A DNA stretch of 64,000 nt. It comes from Salinarimonas sp046292825 (GTDB taxonomy: Bacteria; Pseudomonadota; Alphaproteobacteria; Rhizobiales; Beijerinckiaceae). Location: the NCBI RefSeq assembly GCF_046292825.1, contig NZ_JBKBQG010000012.1, forward strand, positions 1 to 64,000, in the 5' to 3' direction. Numbering within the stretch: position 1 is the first letter of the stretch; the number at the start of each line of letters is the position of its first letter. The notes under the pieces were generated by a model that made no database searches, was not told the origin of the DNA, and saw only the letters and a program-made list of their open reading frames with translations. Of the stretch, positions 53,387-61,005 are shown one piece after another. The position numbers were made by a program, and so were the translations under genes.

Positions 53387-53946
53387 CGCCGCTCCTCCGG
53401 CTCGGTGATGGCGGAGGGCGCGCCATGCGCCCCACCCGCCTCGACGGCGGAGGGCAGACCCATCGCCATGCGCAGCAGGCCCCCGAGCGCGGCGAGCGCG
53501 AGGAGCGCCCCGCCGAAGGGGATCAGCATCTGGGGGATGTGCATCGGCACGGAGAGATAGCCCGTCGAGCGGATGCCGAGCATCTGGGTGAAGGCGACGG
53601 TCTGCAATCCGCCATAGAGGAGCGCCGCGCCGACCAGGAACACCGCGACCTGGCCGAGCGCCTCGATCGCCCGCGCCATGCGCGGACCGAGCCGCGTCGT
53701 GAGCACGTCGACCGCGATGTGCTCGCCCCGCCGCAGCGCATCGGCGGCGGCGAGCATCACGATGCCCACGAGGAGATAGCCGACGAGCTCGTCCACCCAG
53801 GGGATCGGCCGGTTGAGAAAGTAGCGCATCCCGACCGAGTAGGAGACGAGCGCGAGCGAGGCGAGGAGAAGCGCCGCCGACAGCCCCGTCGCGACGAGCG
53901 CGAGGAGGCCGACCGCTCGGTCGATCACGCCGAGGACACGCCGCAT
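53383..53946 (-). CDS. dctQ: TRAP transporter small permease (DctQ)
   Basis: The 187-residue protein has four helices with the DctQ signature SYSVGMRYFLNRPIPWVDELVGYLLVGIVMLAAADALRRGEHIAVDVL. The C-terminal extension VEAGGAHGAPSAITEPEERR is cytoplasmic. It partners DctM (4-base overlap) and the DctP-like binding protein encoded upstream, from which it is separated by 72 bp. Confidence 0.9.
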   Translation of the reverse strand: MRRVLGVIDRAVGLLALVATGLSAALLLASLALVSYSVGMRYFLNRPIPWVDELVGYLLVGIVMLAAADALRRGEHIAVDVLTTRLGPRMARAIEALGQVAVFLVGAALLYGGLQTVAFTQMLGIRSTGYLSVPMHIPQMLIPFGGALLALAALGGLLRMAMGLPSAVEAGGAHGAPSAITEPEERR

Positions 53947-54004
53947 GGTGGTGGTCTCCTCATTCGATTCGTTCGGCCATGCGGTATTCCCTTCCGCTTC
54001 GGCG

Positions 54005-54223
54005 CGCCCTCCTTCCCCTCAGGGGAAGGTGGCTCCGGACCCGAACAGGGTCCGGAGACGGATGGGGTCTTTCGACCCGAAGGGGCGAAGGGGCGTTGGG
54101 CGTCTCCTTACGTAAGGAGCTCTAGGACGACGCCCCTTCGCGCCTTCGGCGCGAATGACCCCATCCGACCCGTCGGCTGCGCCGCCGGGCCACCTTCCCC
54201 GGAGGGGAAGGAAAGCGGCGGCG
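54005..54223. repeat. Palindromic element R3, overlapping the 3-prime end of dctP
   Basis: A ~220-bp inverted repeat: the left end CCTTCCCCTCAGGGGAAGGTGGC pairs with the right end GCCACCTTCCCC-GGAGGGGAAGG, and GATGGGGTC pairs with GACCCCATC further in. At the centre is a perfect 16-bp palindrome CTCCTTACGTAAGGAG (54104-54119). The outermost right end, read inwards, is CGCCGCCGCTTTCCTTCCCCT, nearly the same as the R1 termini. The element supplies the last ~68 codons and stop of dctP. Confidence 0.85.
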
Positions 54224-55269
54224 CATCGTCGTCTCGTTTCCGTACGCAGGACCCGACGCGTGGCCCCCGTAGCCCGCCCACACAGGTTCTCCACCGCGTC
54301 GATCAGCGCTTGCGCGTCGGGGCTCGAGGCGAGGAAGGCGTCCATGACCGGAGGCTGCATCGCGGCCTCGAAGGCGGCGGCCTCCTCCTCGGATTGGATG
54401 TGGAGCTGCATGCCCACCGAGCGCAATTGCTCGATGGCCGCATCCGCCGTCTCCTCGGTGAGCGGGATCGCGGCGCGCTCGGCTTCCGCCGCGGCCTCGA
54501 GGATCGCATTGCGCGAGGCCTCGTCCAAGCCGTCGAACCAGGCCGGGTTCACGTAGAGGTGGAAATACACCGTGAAGAACGGCGCCACCGTGCCGTATTG
54601 CTGCACCTCGTAGAAGCGGCGCGAATAAGCCGCCGAGACGTCGGTGAGGCCGGCGTCGATGACGCCCGTCTGCAGCGCCTGATAGACCTCCGAGCCCGGC
54701 ATCGCGGCGGGCGCCGCGCCGACGGCGACGAGGCCCTCGTCGACGAGCCGGTTGAGCCCGCGGATCTTGACGCCCTCGAAATCGGAGAGCTCGACGAGCG
54801 GCCGGTTGCTCGAGGTGAAGATCGACTGGCGCGTCGTGTAAAACCACGCCACGTTGCGCACGCCGCGCTGGAGGAGCTTGTCCTCGAGCATGGCGGCCGC
54901 CTCCGAGCCCGGAAACTTCTCGATCCGATCGAGATCGGTGAAGAAGTACGGGATCGTGACGACGTTCATCTCGGGGATGGTGTTGCCCCATTGGAAGTTG
55001 ACCGAGATCGCGCCCTCGATGTCGCCGCGCGCCACAGCCGGATGGTGCTGCTCCGGGCTGAAGGCCTGGCTGGCGCCAAAGATCTGCACGTCGAGCGCGC
55101 CGTTCGAACGGGCCTCGACGTCCTCGGCGAAGCGCTCGAGCAGCTGGGAGATGTGATGGCTCGGCGGCAGCTGATGGCTGATGCGGAAGGTCGTCTGGGC
55201 CTGGGCGGGCGCAGCGATCGCGAAGGCGAGCCCGAGCCCGAGCACGGGTGCCGTGAAACGTATGGTCAT
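54019..55269 (-). CDS. dctP: TRAP transporter substrate-binding protein (DctP) with repeat-encoded C-terminal extension
   Basis: The 416-residue periplasmic protein has a signal peptide (MTIRFTAPVLGLGLAFAIAAPAQAQ). The full DctP fold follows: FRISHQLPPSHHISQLLERFAEDVEARSNGALDVQIFGASQ, FYTTRQSIFTSSNRPLVELSDFEGVKIRGL with the conserved carboxylate-binding Arg, GVIDAGLTDVSAAYSRRFYEVQQYGT. The normal domain ends near residue 330. Residues ~349-416 are encoded by palindromic element R3 and are Arg/Pro/Gly-rich, unlike any DctP. Either the original stop was lost by insertion, or the extension is tolerated as a tail. The carboxylate ligand is unknown; the neighbouring PEP-mutase-like enzyme hints at a dicarboxylate or C3-C6 acid. 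Confidence 0.85.
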   Translation of the reverse strand: MTIRFTAPVLGLGLAFAIAAPAQAQTTFRISHQLPPSHHISQLLERFAEDVEARSNGALDVQIFGASQAFSPEQHHPAVARGDIEGAISVNFQWGNTIPEMNVVTIPYFFTDLDRIEKFPGSEAAAMLEDKLLQRGVRNVAWFYTTRQSIFTSSNRPLVELSDFEGVKIRGLNRLVDEGLVAVGAAPAAMPGSEVYQALQTGVIDAGLTDVSAAYSRRFYEVQQYGTVAPFFTVYFHLYVNPAWFDGLDEASRNAILEAAAEAERAAIPLTEETADAAIEQLRSVGMQLHIQSEEEAAAFEAAMQPPVMDAFLASSPDAQALIDAVENLCGRATGATRRVLRTETRRRCAAAFLPLRGRWPGGAADGSDGVIRAEGAKGRRPRAPYVRRRPTPLRPFGSKDPIRLRTLFGSGATFP

Positions 55270-55320
55270 TCTGTTTCCTCTCCTATCGTCCGGCCGCTTG
55301 GCGCGGCCCTCTTCGAACCC

Positions 55321-56214
55321 TCAGCCTCTCCCGCGCAACGTCTCGCGGGCGAAATCGAGGTCGGCCTGCTCGGCTTCGCGCAGGGCCGGCAGCCCGACGA
55401 GCGCGTTGAAGCGCTCGAAATCGTACAGCTCGTGCGCGACCGCGTCGGTGCTGCCGGTCTCGCGCAAGGTGCGCATCAGCCGCTCGACCGCGCCCGCGAT
55501 CGCGTAGCTCGTGGCGACCGGATGCGTGACGACGGCGAAGCCCACGGCCTCGAGCTCGGCCGCCGTCATCACCGGCGTGAGCCCGCCCTGGATCATGTTG
55601 GCGAGCTGCGGCGCGTCGATCTCCCGGCAGATGCGCGCCATGTCGGCGAGGCTGCGCGGGGCCTCGACGAAGATCAGGTCGGCGCCCACCTCCCGGTAGA
55701 GACGCGCCCGCTCGATCGCCGCGTCGATCCCCTCGACCGCGAGCGCGTCGGTGCGGGCCATGATCACGAGATCGCCGTCGATGCGCGCGTCGAGCGCGGC
55801 CTTGAGCTTGGCGACCATGTCCTCCACCGGCACCACCGCTTTCCCCGCCATGTGCCCGCAGCGCTTGGGAAAGACCTGGTCCTCGATGAACAGACCCGCG
55901 ACCCCGGCCCGCTCGTAGGCGCGCACCGTCCGGCGCACGTTCGTCACGTTGCCGAAACCTGTGTCGCCGTCGGCGAAGAGCGGCAGATCGACCGCGTCGC
56001 AGAGGCGCGCGTAATGATCGGCCATCTCCATGAGCCCGAGCTGAGAGGTGTCCGGCGCGCCGAGCAGCGTCGCCGTCGTCGCGTAGCCGCCGCAGGTGAT
56101 CGCCGAGAAACCCGCCGCCGCGGCGATCTTGGCGGTGAGCGCGTCCTGGACGCCGGGCAGAACCAGGATCTCCGGCGCCTCGACGAGGCGGCGGAAACGT
56201 GTCGTCCGGCGCAT
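55321..56214 (-). CDS. Isocitrate lyase/PEP mutase superfamily protein
   Basis: The 297-residue TIM-barrel enzyme has PGVQDALTAKIAAAAGFSAITCGGYATTATLLGAPD, the Mg-binding FADGDTGFGN, FIEDQVFPKRCGHMAGKAVV with the KRCGH catalytic Cys, MARTDALAVEGIDAAIERARLYREVGADLIFVEAP and MIQGGLTP. These fit 2-methylisocitrate lyase, 2,3-dimethylmalate lyase or oxaloacetate decarboxylase-type members. The presence of Cys in KRCGH favours a lyase over a mutase. It is the first gene of the operon with dctP, dctQ and dctM, so it probably acts on what the TRAP system imports. The start at MRRTTRFRRL (56214) precedes the first conserved strand. Confidence 0.88.
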   Translation of the reverse strand: MRRTTRFRRLVEAPEILVLPGVQDALTAKIAAAAGFSAITCGGYATTATLLGAPDTSQLGLMEMADHYARLCDAVDLPLFADGDTGFGNVTNVRRTVRAYERAGVAGLFIEDQVFPKRCGHMAGKAVVPVEDMVAKLKAALDARIDGDLVIMARTDALAVEGIDAAIERARLYREVGADLIFVEAPRSLADMARICREIDAPQLANMIQGGLTPVMTAAELEAVGFAVVTHPVATSYAIAGAVERLMRTLRETGSTDAVAHELYDFERFNALVGLPALREAEQADLDFARETLRGRG

Positions 56215-56440
56215 GGCGTATCTTCCCTTCGGTTTCGTTTCGTCGTTTTCCGGAACTCTAGAGGCGCGGCGGGAGCCCGGCAAGCGACCGGCGAGGGCCC
56301 TATCCTCGGTCGAACAAGGCTTTCGCATTTTCCCACCGCCGTGGACGCGCGCATCCGCCCCCTCCGACGACGGTTTCGACGAAACCACGTGCGTCATCCG
56401 TTGTTAGCCGAGGGTCGAGCGATGCGCGAGGAGCTGCCCC

Positions 56441-57961
56441 ATGGCCGAGAAGACGAACAAGTCCAAGAAGACGACGACGGGCAAGGAGATCGGCCTCACG
56501 ACCCGCCAGGGGCACCCCGTCTTCGACAACCAGAACACGCGCAGCGTCGGCGAGCGCGGGCCGCTCGTGCTCGAGGACTACCAGTTCCTCGAGAAGATCA
56601 CCCATTTCGACCGCGAGCGCATCCCCGAGCGGGTGGTGCATGCGCGCGGCGCCGGCGCGCACGGCTATTTCGAGCCGACGGGCATGGCCGGCGACCATCC
56701 GATCGCGGACTTCACCCGGGCGAAGGTCTTTCGGAAGGGCACGCGCACGCCGGTCTTCATCCGCTTCTCGACGGTGGTCCACGGCGGCCACAGCCCCGAG
56801 ACGCTGCGCGATCCGCGCGGCTTCGCGATCAAGTTCTATACGGAAGACGGCAATTGGGATCTGGTCGGCAACAATCTGAAGGTGTTCTTCATCCGCGATC
56901 CGATCAAGTTCCCGGACATGGTGCACGCCTTCAAGCCGGACCCGGTCCACAACCGTCAGGACATGAACCGCTTCTTCGACTTCTGCAGCCTGACCCCTGA
57001 ATCGACGCACATGGTCACCTGGCTGTTCTCGCCCTGGGGCATTCCCGCCAATTACCGGCAGATGCAGGGTTCGGGGGTGAACACCTACAAACTCGTCGAC
57101 GAGGCGGGGAAGAGCGTCCTCGTCAAGTTCCACTTCCAGCCCAAGCTCGGCGTGCGCAACCTGACGCAAGCGGAGGCGGACGCGATCCAGGCGAAGGACT
57201 TCAACCGCGCCACCGGCGACCTCTACGACGCGATCGCGCGCGGGGACTTCCCCGAATGGGAGATGGCGATCCAGGTGATGGACGATCACGAGCACCCCGA
57301 GCTCGATTGGGATCCCCTCGACGCGACGAAGCTGTGGCCGGAGGACCGTTTCCCGCTCCTTCCCGTCGGCCGCGTCGTTCTCGATCGCAATCCGACCGAC
57401 TATTTCAACGAGGTCGAGCAGGCCGCCTTCGGCACCGGCGTGCTCGTCGACGGGATCGACTTCTCCGACGACAAGCTCCTGCAGGGCCGCACCTTCGCGT
57501 ATTCGGACACGCAGCGCTACCGCGTCGGACCGAACTACCTGCAACTGCCGATCAACGCCCCGCGCTGCCCCTTCGCGACGAACCAGCGCGGCGGACAGAT
57601 GAGCTACCACGTCGACGGCGCCGACCAGGGCGCGAACCCGCACGTGAATTACGAGCCGTCCAGCCTCGACGGCCTGTCCGAGCAGCGCCGCGCCGGCCCG
57701 CCGCCGCGCCCGCATGTCGCGGGCGAAGTCGGGCGCCAGCGGATCTCGCGCCCCTGCGATTTCGAGCAGGCGGGCGAACGCTGGCGCGCCTTCTCCGATG
57801 CGGAGCGCGAGGAGCTCGTCGCCAATCTCGTCGGCGCCCTCGCGACCTGCGACGCGCAGGTCCGCGACCGCATGGTGGAGAATTTCACGAAAGCCGACCC
57901 GCGATACGGGGCGCGCGTGAGGGAGGGGCTGGCGGAGGCGACGCGCCAAGCCGCGCAGTAG
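56441..57961 (+). CDS. Monofunctional heme catalase (clade 3, small subunit)
   Basis: The 506-residue enzyme dismutates hydrogen peroxide. The distal His is His67 in RIPERVVHARGAGAHGYFE. The conserved Asn region is NNLKVFFIRDPIKFPDMVHAFKPDPVHNRQDMNRFFDF, and the proximal heme-ligand Tyr lies in LQGRTFAYSDTQRYRVGPNYLQLPIN (about residue 350). Length fits small-subunit catalases. An N-terminal Lys/Thr-rich tail is present and no signal peptide is seen, so it is cytosolic. It is divergent from the PEP-mutase-like gene by 226 bp in which I see no clear OxyR site. A 13-bp tandem repeat covers its stop codon. Confidence 0.95.
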   Translation: MAEKTNKSKKTTTGKEIGLTTRQGHPVFDNQNTRSVGERGPLVLEDYQFLEKITHFDRERIPERVVHARGAGAHGYFEPTGMAGDHPIADFTRAKVFRKGTRTPVFIRFSTVVHGGHSPETLRDPRGFAIKFYTEDGNWDLVGNNLKVFFIRDPIKFPDMVHAFKPDPVHNRQDMNRFFDFCSLTPESTHMVTWLFSPWGIPANYRQMQGSGVNTYKLVDEAGKSVLVKFHFQPKLGVRNLTQAEADAIQAKDFNRATGDLYDAIARGDFPEWEMAIQVMDDHEHPELDWDPLDATKLWPEDRFPLLPVGRVVLDRNPTDYFNEVEQAAFGTGVLVDGIDFSDDKLLQGRTFAYSDTQRYRVGPNYLQLPINAPRCPFATNQRGGQMSYHVDGADQGANPHVNYEPSSLDGLSEQRRAGPPPRPHVAGEVGRQRISRPCDFEQAGERWRAFSDAEREELVANLVGALATCDAQVRDRMVENFTKADPRYGARVREGLAEATRQAAQ

Positions 57962-58001
57962 AGCCGCGCAGTGGAGCCGCGCCGTCGGGCCGCGCAGACG
58001 A
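57950..58001. repeat. Four tandem 13-bp repeats across the catalase stop codon
   Basis: Units GCCGCGCAGTAGA, GCCGCGCAGTGGA, GCCGCGCCGTCGG and GCCGCGCAGACGA follow one another without spacing. The catalase TAG stop lies in unit 1, so loss of that stop would let translation run into the repeats. The rest of the gap to 58200 holds no recognisable feature. Confidence 0.8.
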
Positions 58002-58200
58002 CCGCCGTGCGTCGGCAGCGCGCGGCGGGCGTCTTTCATTTCCCCGGCTCAGGAGATGGAACCCGGAGCCGCGCCATCGGTTGTCCAGCGCTGTTATCGC
58101 GCACGAAGTTCGCTTGCATTCCGGGACACGGCTCGGGAAACGCCCCGTCAGCCGCTCGAACCATCTCGTCGAGACCGACTCGGCGGCCAGGAGGAGAGAC

Positions 58201-58476
58201 ATGACGCGCGAGACCGCCCCGAGCGTCGCGCCCACGGCACCCGAGCCGCTCGACCGGCTCACGCTCGCCCGGATCGGGAACGCGCTCGAGGCCCGCCTCG
58301 CGCGCCCCGACGTCGCGAGCCTGCCGGGCGATCTCGTCGCGCTCGCGCTGCGGGCCGGCGGCGCCATCGAGGCCGCGACGAAGGGCCATTCCCGCGGGGA
58401 GAACGGGCGACCGTCCCGCGCGAATGGCGAGGCGCCGCGCGCGGCCGCCGACATGACCCGATCGCCCGCATCCTGA
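58201..58476 (+). CDS. Small protein of unknown function upstream of the oxoamine synthase
   Basis: The 91-residue protein has a Pro-rich start, one predicted amphipathic helical stretch (RLTLARIGNALEARLARPDVASLPGDLVALALRAGGAIEAATKGH) and a polar disordered tail. ATG at 58201 has a very strong AGGAGGAGAGAC site, which supports its reality. It lacks the DSL serine of acyl carrier proteins, so despite lying next to an oxoamine synthase it is not an ACP. I recognise no family. Confidence 0.55.
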   Translation: MTRETAPSVAPTAPEPLDRLTLARIGNALEARLARPDVASLPGDLVALALRAGGAIEAATKGHSRGENGRPSRANGEAPRAAADMTRSPAS

Positions 58477-58604
58477 GCGGGCTTTCGGAGGCCGTCGTCG
58501 GTCCCCCGCAGGACGACGCTCAGCTTGGGAACAAACCGAAGGCGCCGGGCTTTGTTTCATCGACGAGACCGCTCGAACTCGGCAGGGGGGCCCGGCGGAC
58601 CGCG

Positions 58605-59819
58605 ATGAAACCCATCCTCGACCACAGCCTCGAAGCCTATGCGCGCCAGCGCGCGCGTCTCGCCGGTAGCGCGCTCGTCGCCGACGGGCACCCCTATTTC
58701 AAGTCCGTGCACGAGCTGCGCGAGGAGCGTCGGGCGCGCGGGGCGGACCTCGTCGGCTTCGCCAATTACGATTATCTCGGCCTCGGCCACGATCCGCGCA
58801 TCCTGGAGGCGGCCTGCCGGGCCGCCGCCGATTACGGGATCGGCGCGGGCGCCTCGCGCCTCGTGGGCGGCGAGTGCGCGCTGCACGCGCGCATGGAGGC
58901 CGCGATCTCCGCCTTCGTCGGCATGGAGGACACGGTCGGGCTCGTCTCGGGCTACATGACCAACATGTCGCTGATCGGGCACCTGCTCACGAGCAACGAC
59001 CTGATCGTCGCCGACGAATTGTCCCACAACTCGATCATCGCCGGCACCGAGCTCTCGCGCGCGCAGGTCGTCCACTTCGCCCACAACGACCTCGACGATC
59101 TCGACCGCGTCCTCGCCGAGCGCCGCCCTCACCACCGGCGGGTGCTGATCGTGATCGAGGGGCTCTACAGCATGGACGGGGACATCCCCGATCTGCCCGG
59201 CATCCTCGCGCTGAAAAGCCGGCACGACGCCTGGCTCCTCGTCGACGAGGCGCATTCGATCGGCGTTCTCGGCGCCCGCGGGCGCGGTCTCGCCGAGCAT
59301 TGGGGCGTCGACCCAAACGAGATCGACCTCGTCGTGGGAACCTTGTCCAAGTCCTTCGTCAGCGCCGGCGGCTTCGTCTGCGCGCGCCGCTCGGTCTGCG
59401 ACTGGTTGCGCTTCACGCTGCCGGGCTTCGTCTACAGCGTCGGGCTGCCGCCGATGATCGCGGCGTCCGTGATCGAGGCGGTCGCGATCCTCGAGGCGGA
59501 GCCGTGGCGGCTCGAGCGGCTGCGGGAGAACGGGCGCGCCTTCCTCCACGGCGCCCGCGCGCGGGGGCTCGACGTCGGCCTCGCCCAGGGGATCGCGGTG
59601 GTGCCGATCCTGTTCGAGGACCCGCGCGCCTGCATGGCAGCCTCGATGCGGCTGCAGGAGCAGGGCTATTACGCGCCGCCGATCGTGCAGGTGGCGGTGT
59701 CGCGCGCGGCCCCGCGCATCCGCTGCTTCGTCTGCGCGAGCCACACGAGCGGCCAGATCGAGGGCTGCCTCGACGCGCTCGTCGAGGCGCGCGCGGGCAT
59801 CGCCCCGACGCCCGCGTGA
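58605..59819 (+). CDS. Alpha-oxoamine synthase (serine palmitoyltransferase/AONS-like)
   Basis: The 404-residue PLP enzyme is of the family that condenses an acyl thioester with an amino acid. Motifs: NYDYLGLGHDP (53-63), YGIGAGASRLVGGECALH (77-94), VADELSHNSIIAG (135-147), EGLYSMDGDIPDLPGI (185-200), LLVDEAHSIGVLGARGRGLAEHWG (211-234) and GTLSKSFVSAGGF with the PLP Lys at 249. Members include serine palmitoyltransferase, KBL and BioF. No biotin genes are near, while a GNAT acyltransferase follows 7 bp after. A GT21 glycosyltransferase is convergent. This points to a sphingoid-type lipid rather than biotin, but the acyl chain and amino acid are not predictable. Confidence 0.85.
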   Translation: MKPILDHSLEAYARQRARLAGSALVADGHPYFKSVHELREERRARGADLVGFANYDYLGLGHDPRILEAACRAAADYGIGAGASRLVGGECALHARMEAAISAFVGMEDTVGLVSGYMTNMSLIGHLLTSNDLIVADELSHNSIIAGTELSRAQVVHFAHNDLDDLDRVLAERRPHHRRVLIVIEGLYSMDGDIPDLPGILALKSRHDAWLLVDEAHSIGVLGARGRGLAEHWGVDPNEIDLVVGTLSKSFVSAGGFVCARRSVCDWLRFTLPGFVYSVGLPPMIAASVIEAVAILEAEPWRLERLRENGRAFLHGARARGLDVGLAQGIAVVPILFEDPRACMAASMRLQEQGYYAPPIVQVAVSRAAPRIRCFVCASHTSGQIEGCLDALVEARAGIAPTPA

Positions 59820-59826
59820 GGGCGCC

Positions 59827-61005
59827 TTGACCGGGGTGACGATCGAGCCGGTGCGCACGCGAGGAGCGCTGCGCGCCTTCCTCGCGCTCCCCGCCCGCAT
59901 CCATGCCGACGATCCCGCCTTCGTGCAGCTGCCGGCCGACGTCGAGCGCCGGCGGGTCTCGCCGCGCCACGCGCCCTTCTTCCGCCACGGCGAGGCGCAG
60001 CTCTTCCTCGCCTCGCGCGGCGGCACGCCCGTCGGGCGGATCTCGGCGCAGGTGAACCGGCGCCATCTCGAGCGCCATCGCGACGCGACGGGCCATTTCG
60101 GCTTCTTCGATTGCGAGGACGATCCGGACGCCGCCCGCGCGCTCCTGGGCGCCGCCGAGGCCTGGCTCGCAGAGCGCGGCCTTGCCCGCATGACGGGGCC
60201 GGTGAGCCTCTCCCTCAACGAGGAGGCGGGCTGCCTCGTCGAGGGGTTCGGCGAGCCCCCCGCCGTCGCCATGCCCCACCACCGGCCCTTCACCGGAGGG
60301 CTGATCGAGGCGGCGGGGCTCGAGAAGGCGGTCGACCTCCTCGCCTTCCGCGCGAGCGCCGTGCCGGAGGTCGCGCGCGTCGGGGCGCTCGGCGCGCGGG
60401 CGCAGCGGACGGACCGCGTGACGACGCGCCCGCTCGATCCGCGCCGCGCCCGCGCGGATTTCCACACGGCCTTCGCCATCGCCGCCGACGCGTGGGCGGA
60501 CAATTGGGGCTTCGTTCCCTTCAGCGCCGCGGAGGTCGACGCGCTCGCGCGCGAGCTCTCGCCGATCATGCGCCCGGATTTCCTGCAATTCCTGCTGCTC
60601 GACGGGCGGGAGGTCGGCATGATGCTCGCGCTGCCGAACGTCAACGAGATCGTCGCGCGCCAGCGACCGAGCGGCATCGCGCTCCTCGACCTCCTGCGGA
60701 CCTACCTCGCGCTGAAAATATCCGGCGCGCGCAGCTACCGGGTCCTGCTCATGGGGATCGTGCGCGAGCATCAGCGCTCGCGCATCGGCGGCGCGCTGAT
60801 GGCGGCGCTCTTCCGCACGCTGATCGCGCTGCACGACCGCTACCGACCCGACTGGACCGAGATGTCCTGGATCCTCGAGACGAACAGGCCGATGGTCCGC
60901 ATGGCGACGATGATCGCGGGCGAGCCGACGAAGCGGTATCGGATCTATTCGAAGCGGATCGGCGCGCGGGGCGACACGTCCACCGCGCTCCCGCGCCACA
61001 CGTAG
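59827..61005 (+). CDS. GNAT-like N-acyltransferase (candidate lipid amine acyltransferase)
   Basis: The 392-residue protein has a two-lobed GNAT-like layout. The N-terminal lobe carries IHADDPAFVQLPADVERRRVSPRHAPFFRHGEAQLFLASRGGTPVGRISAQVNRRHLE and GHFGFFDCEDDPDAARALLGAAEAWLAERG. The C-terminal lobe carries VLLMGIVREHQRSRIGGALMAALFRTLIALHDRY and MSWILETNRPMVRM. It uses a TTG start, translationally close to the oxoamine synthase stop (7 bp). Position suggests it N-acylates the synthase product, like bacterial ceramide synthases, which also have GNAT-type folds. That is inference; a peptidyl or other amine substrate is possible. Confidence 0.75.
   Translation: MTGVTIEPVRTRGALRAFLALPARIHADDPAFVQLPADVERRRVSPRHAPFFRHGEAQLFLASRGGTPVGRISAQVNRRHLERHRDATGHFGFFDCEDDPDAARALLGAAEAWLAERGLARMTGPVSLSLNEEAGCLVEGFGEPPAVAMPHHRPFTGGLIEAAGLEKAVDLLAFRASAVPEVARVGALGARAQRTDRVTTRPLDPRRARADFHTAFAIAADAWADNWGFVPFSAAEVDALARELSPIMRPDFLQFLLLDGREVGMMLALPNVNEIVARQRPSGIALLDLLRTYLALKISGARSYRVLLMGIVREHQRSRIGGALMAALFRTLIALHDRYRPDWTEMSWILETNRPMVRMATMIAGEPTKRYRIYSKRIGARGDTSTALPRHT

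Noticed and set aside
58201..58476. Small gene before the oxoamine synthase as an acyl carrier protein
   Set aside because: No DSL-type serine for phosphopantetheine and a disordered tail; left as unknown.
58605..59819. Oxoamine synthase as BioF (biotin synthesis)
   Set aside because: No bioA, bioB, bioC or bioD gene nearby and the partners are acyl- and glycosyltransferases. Not excluded, but less likely.
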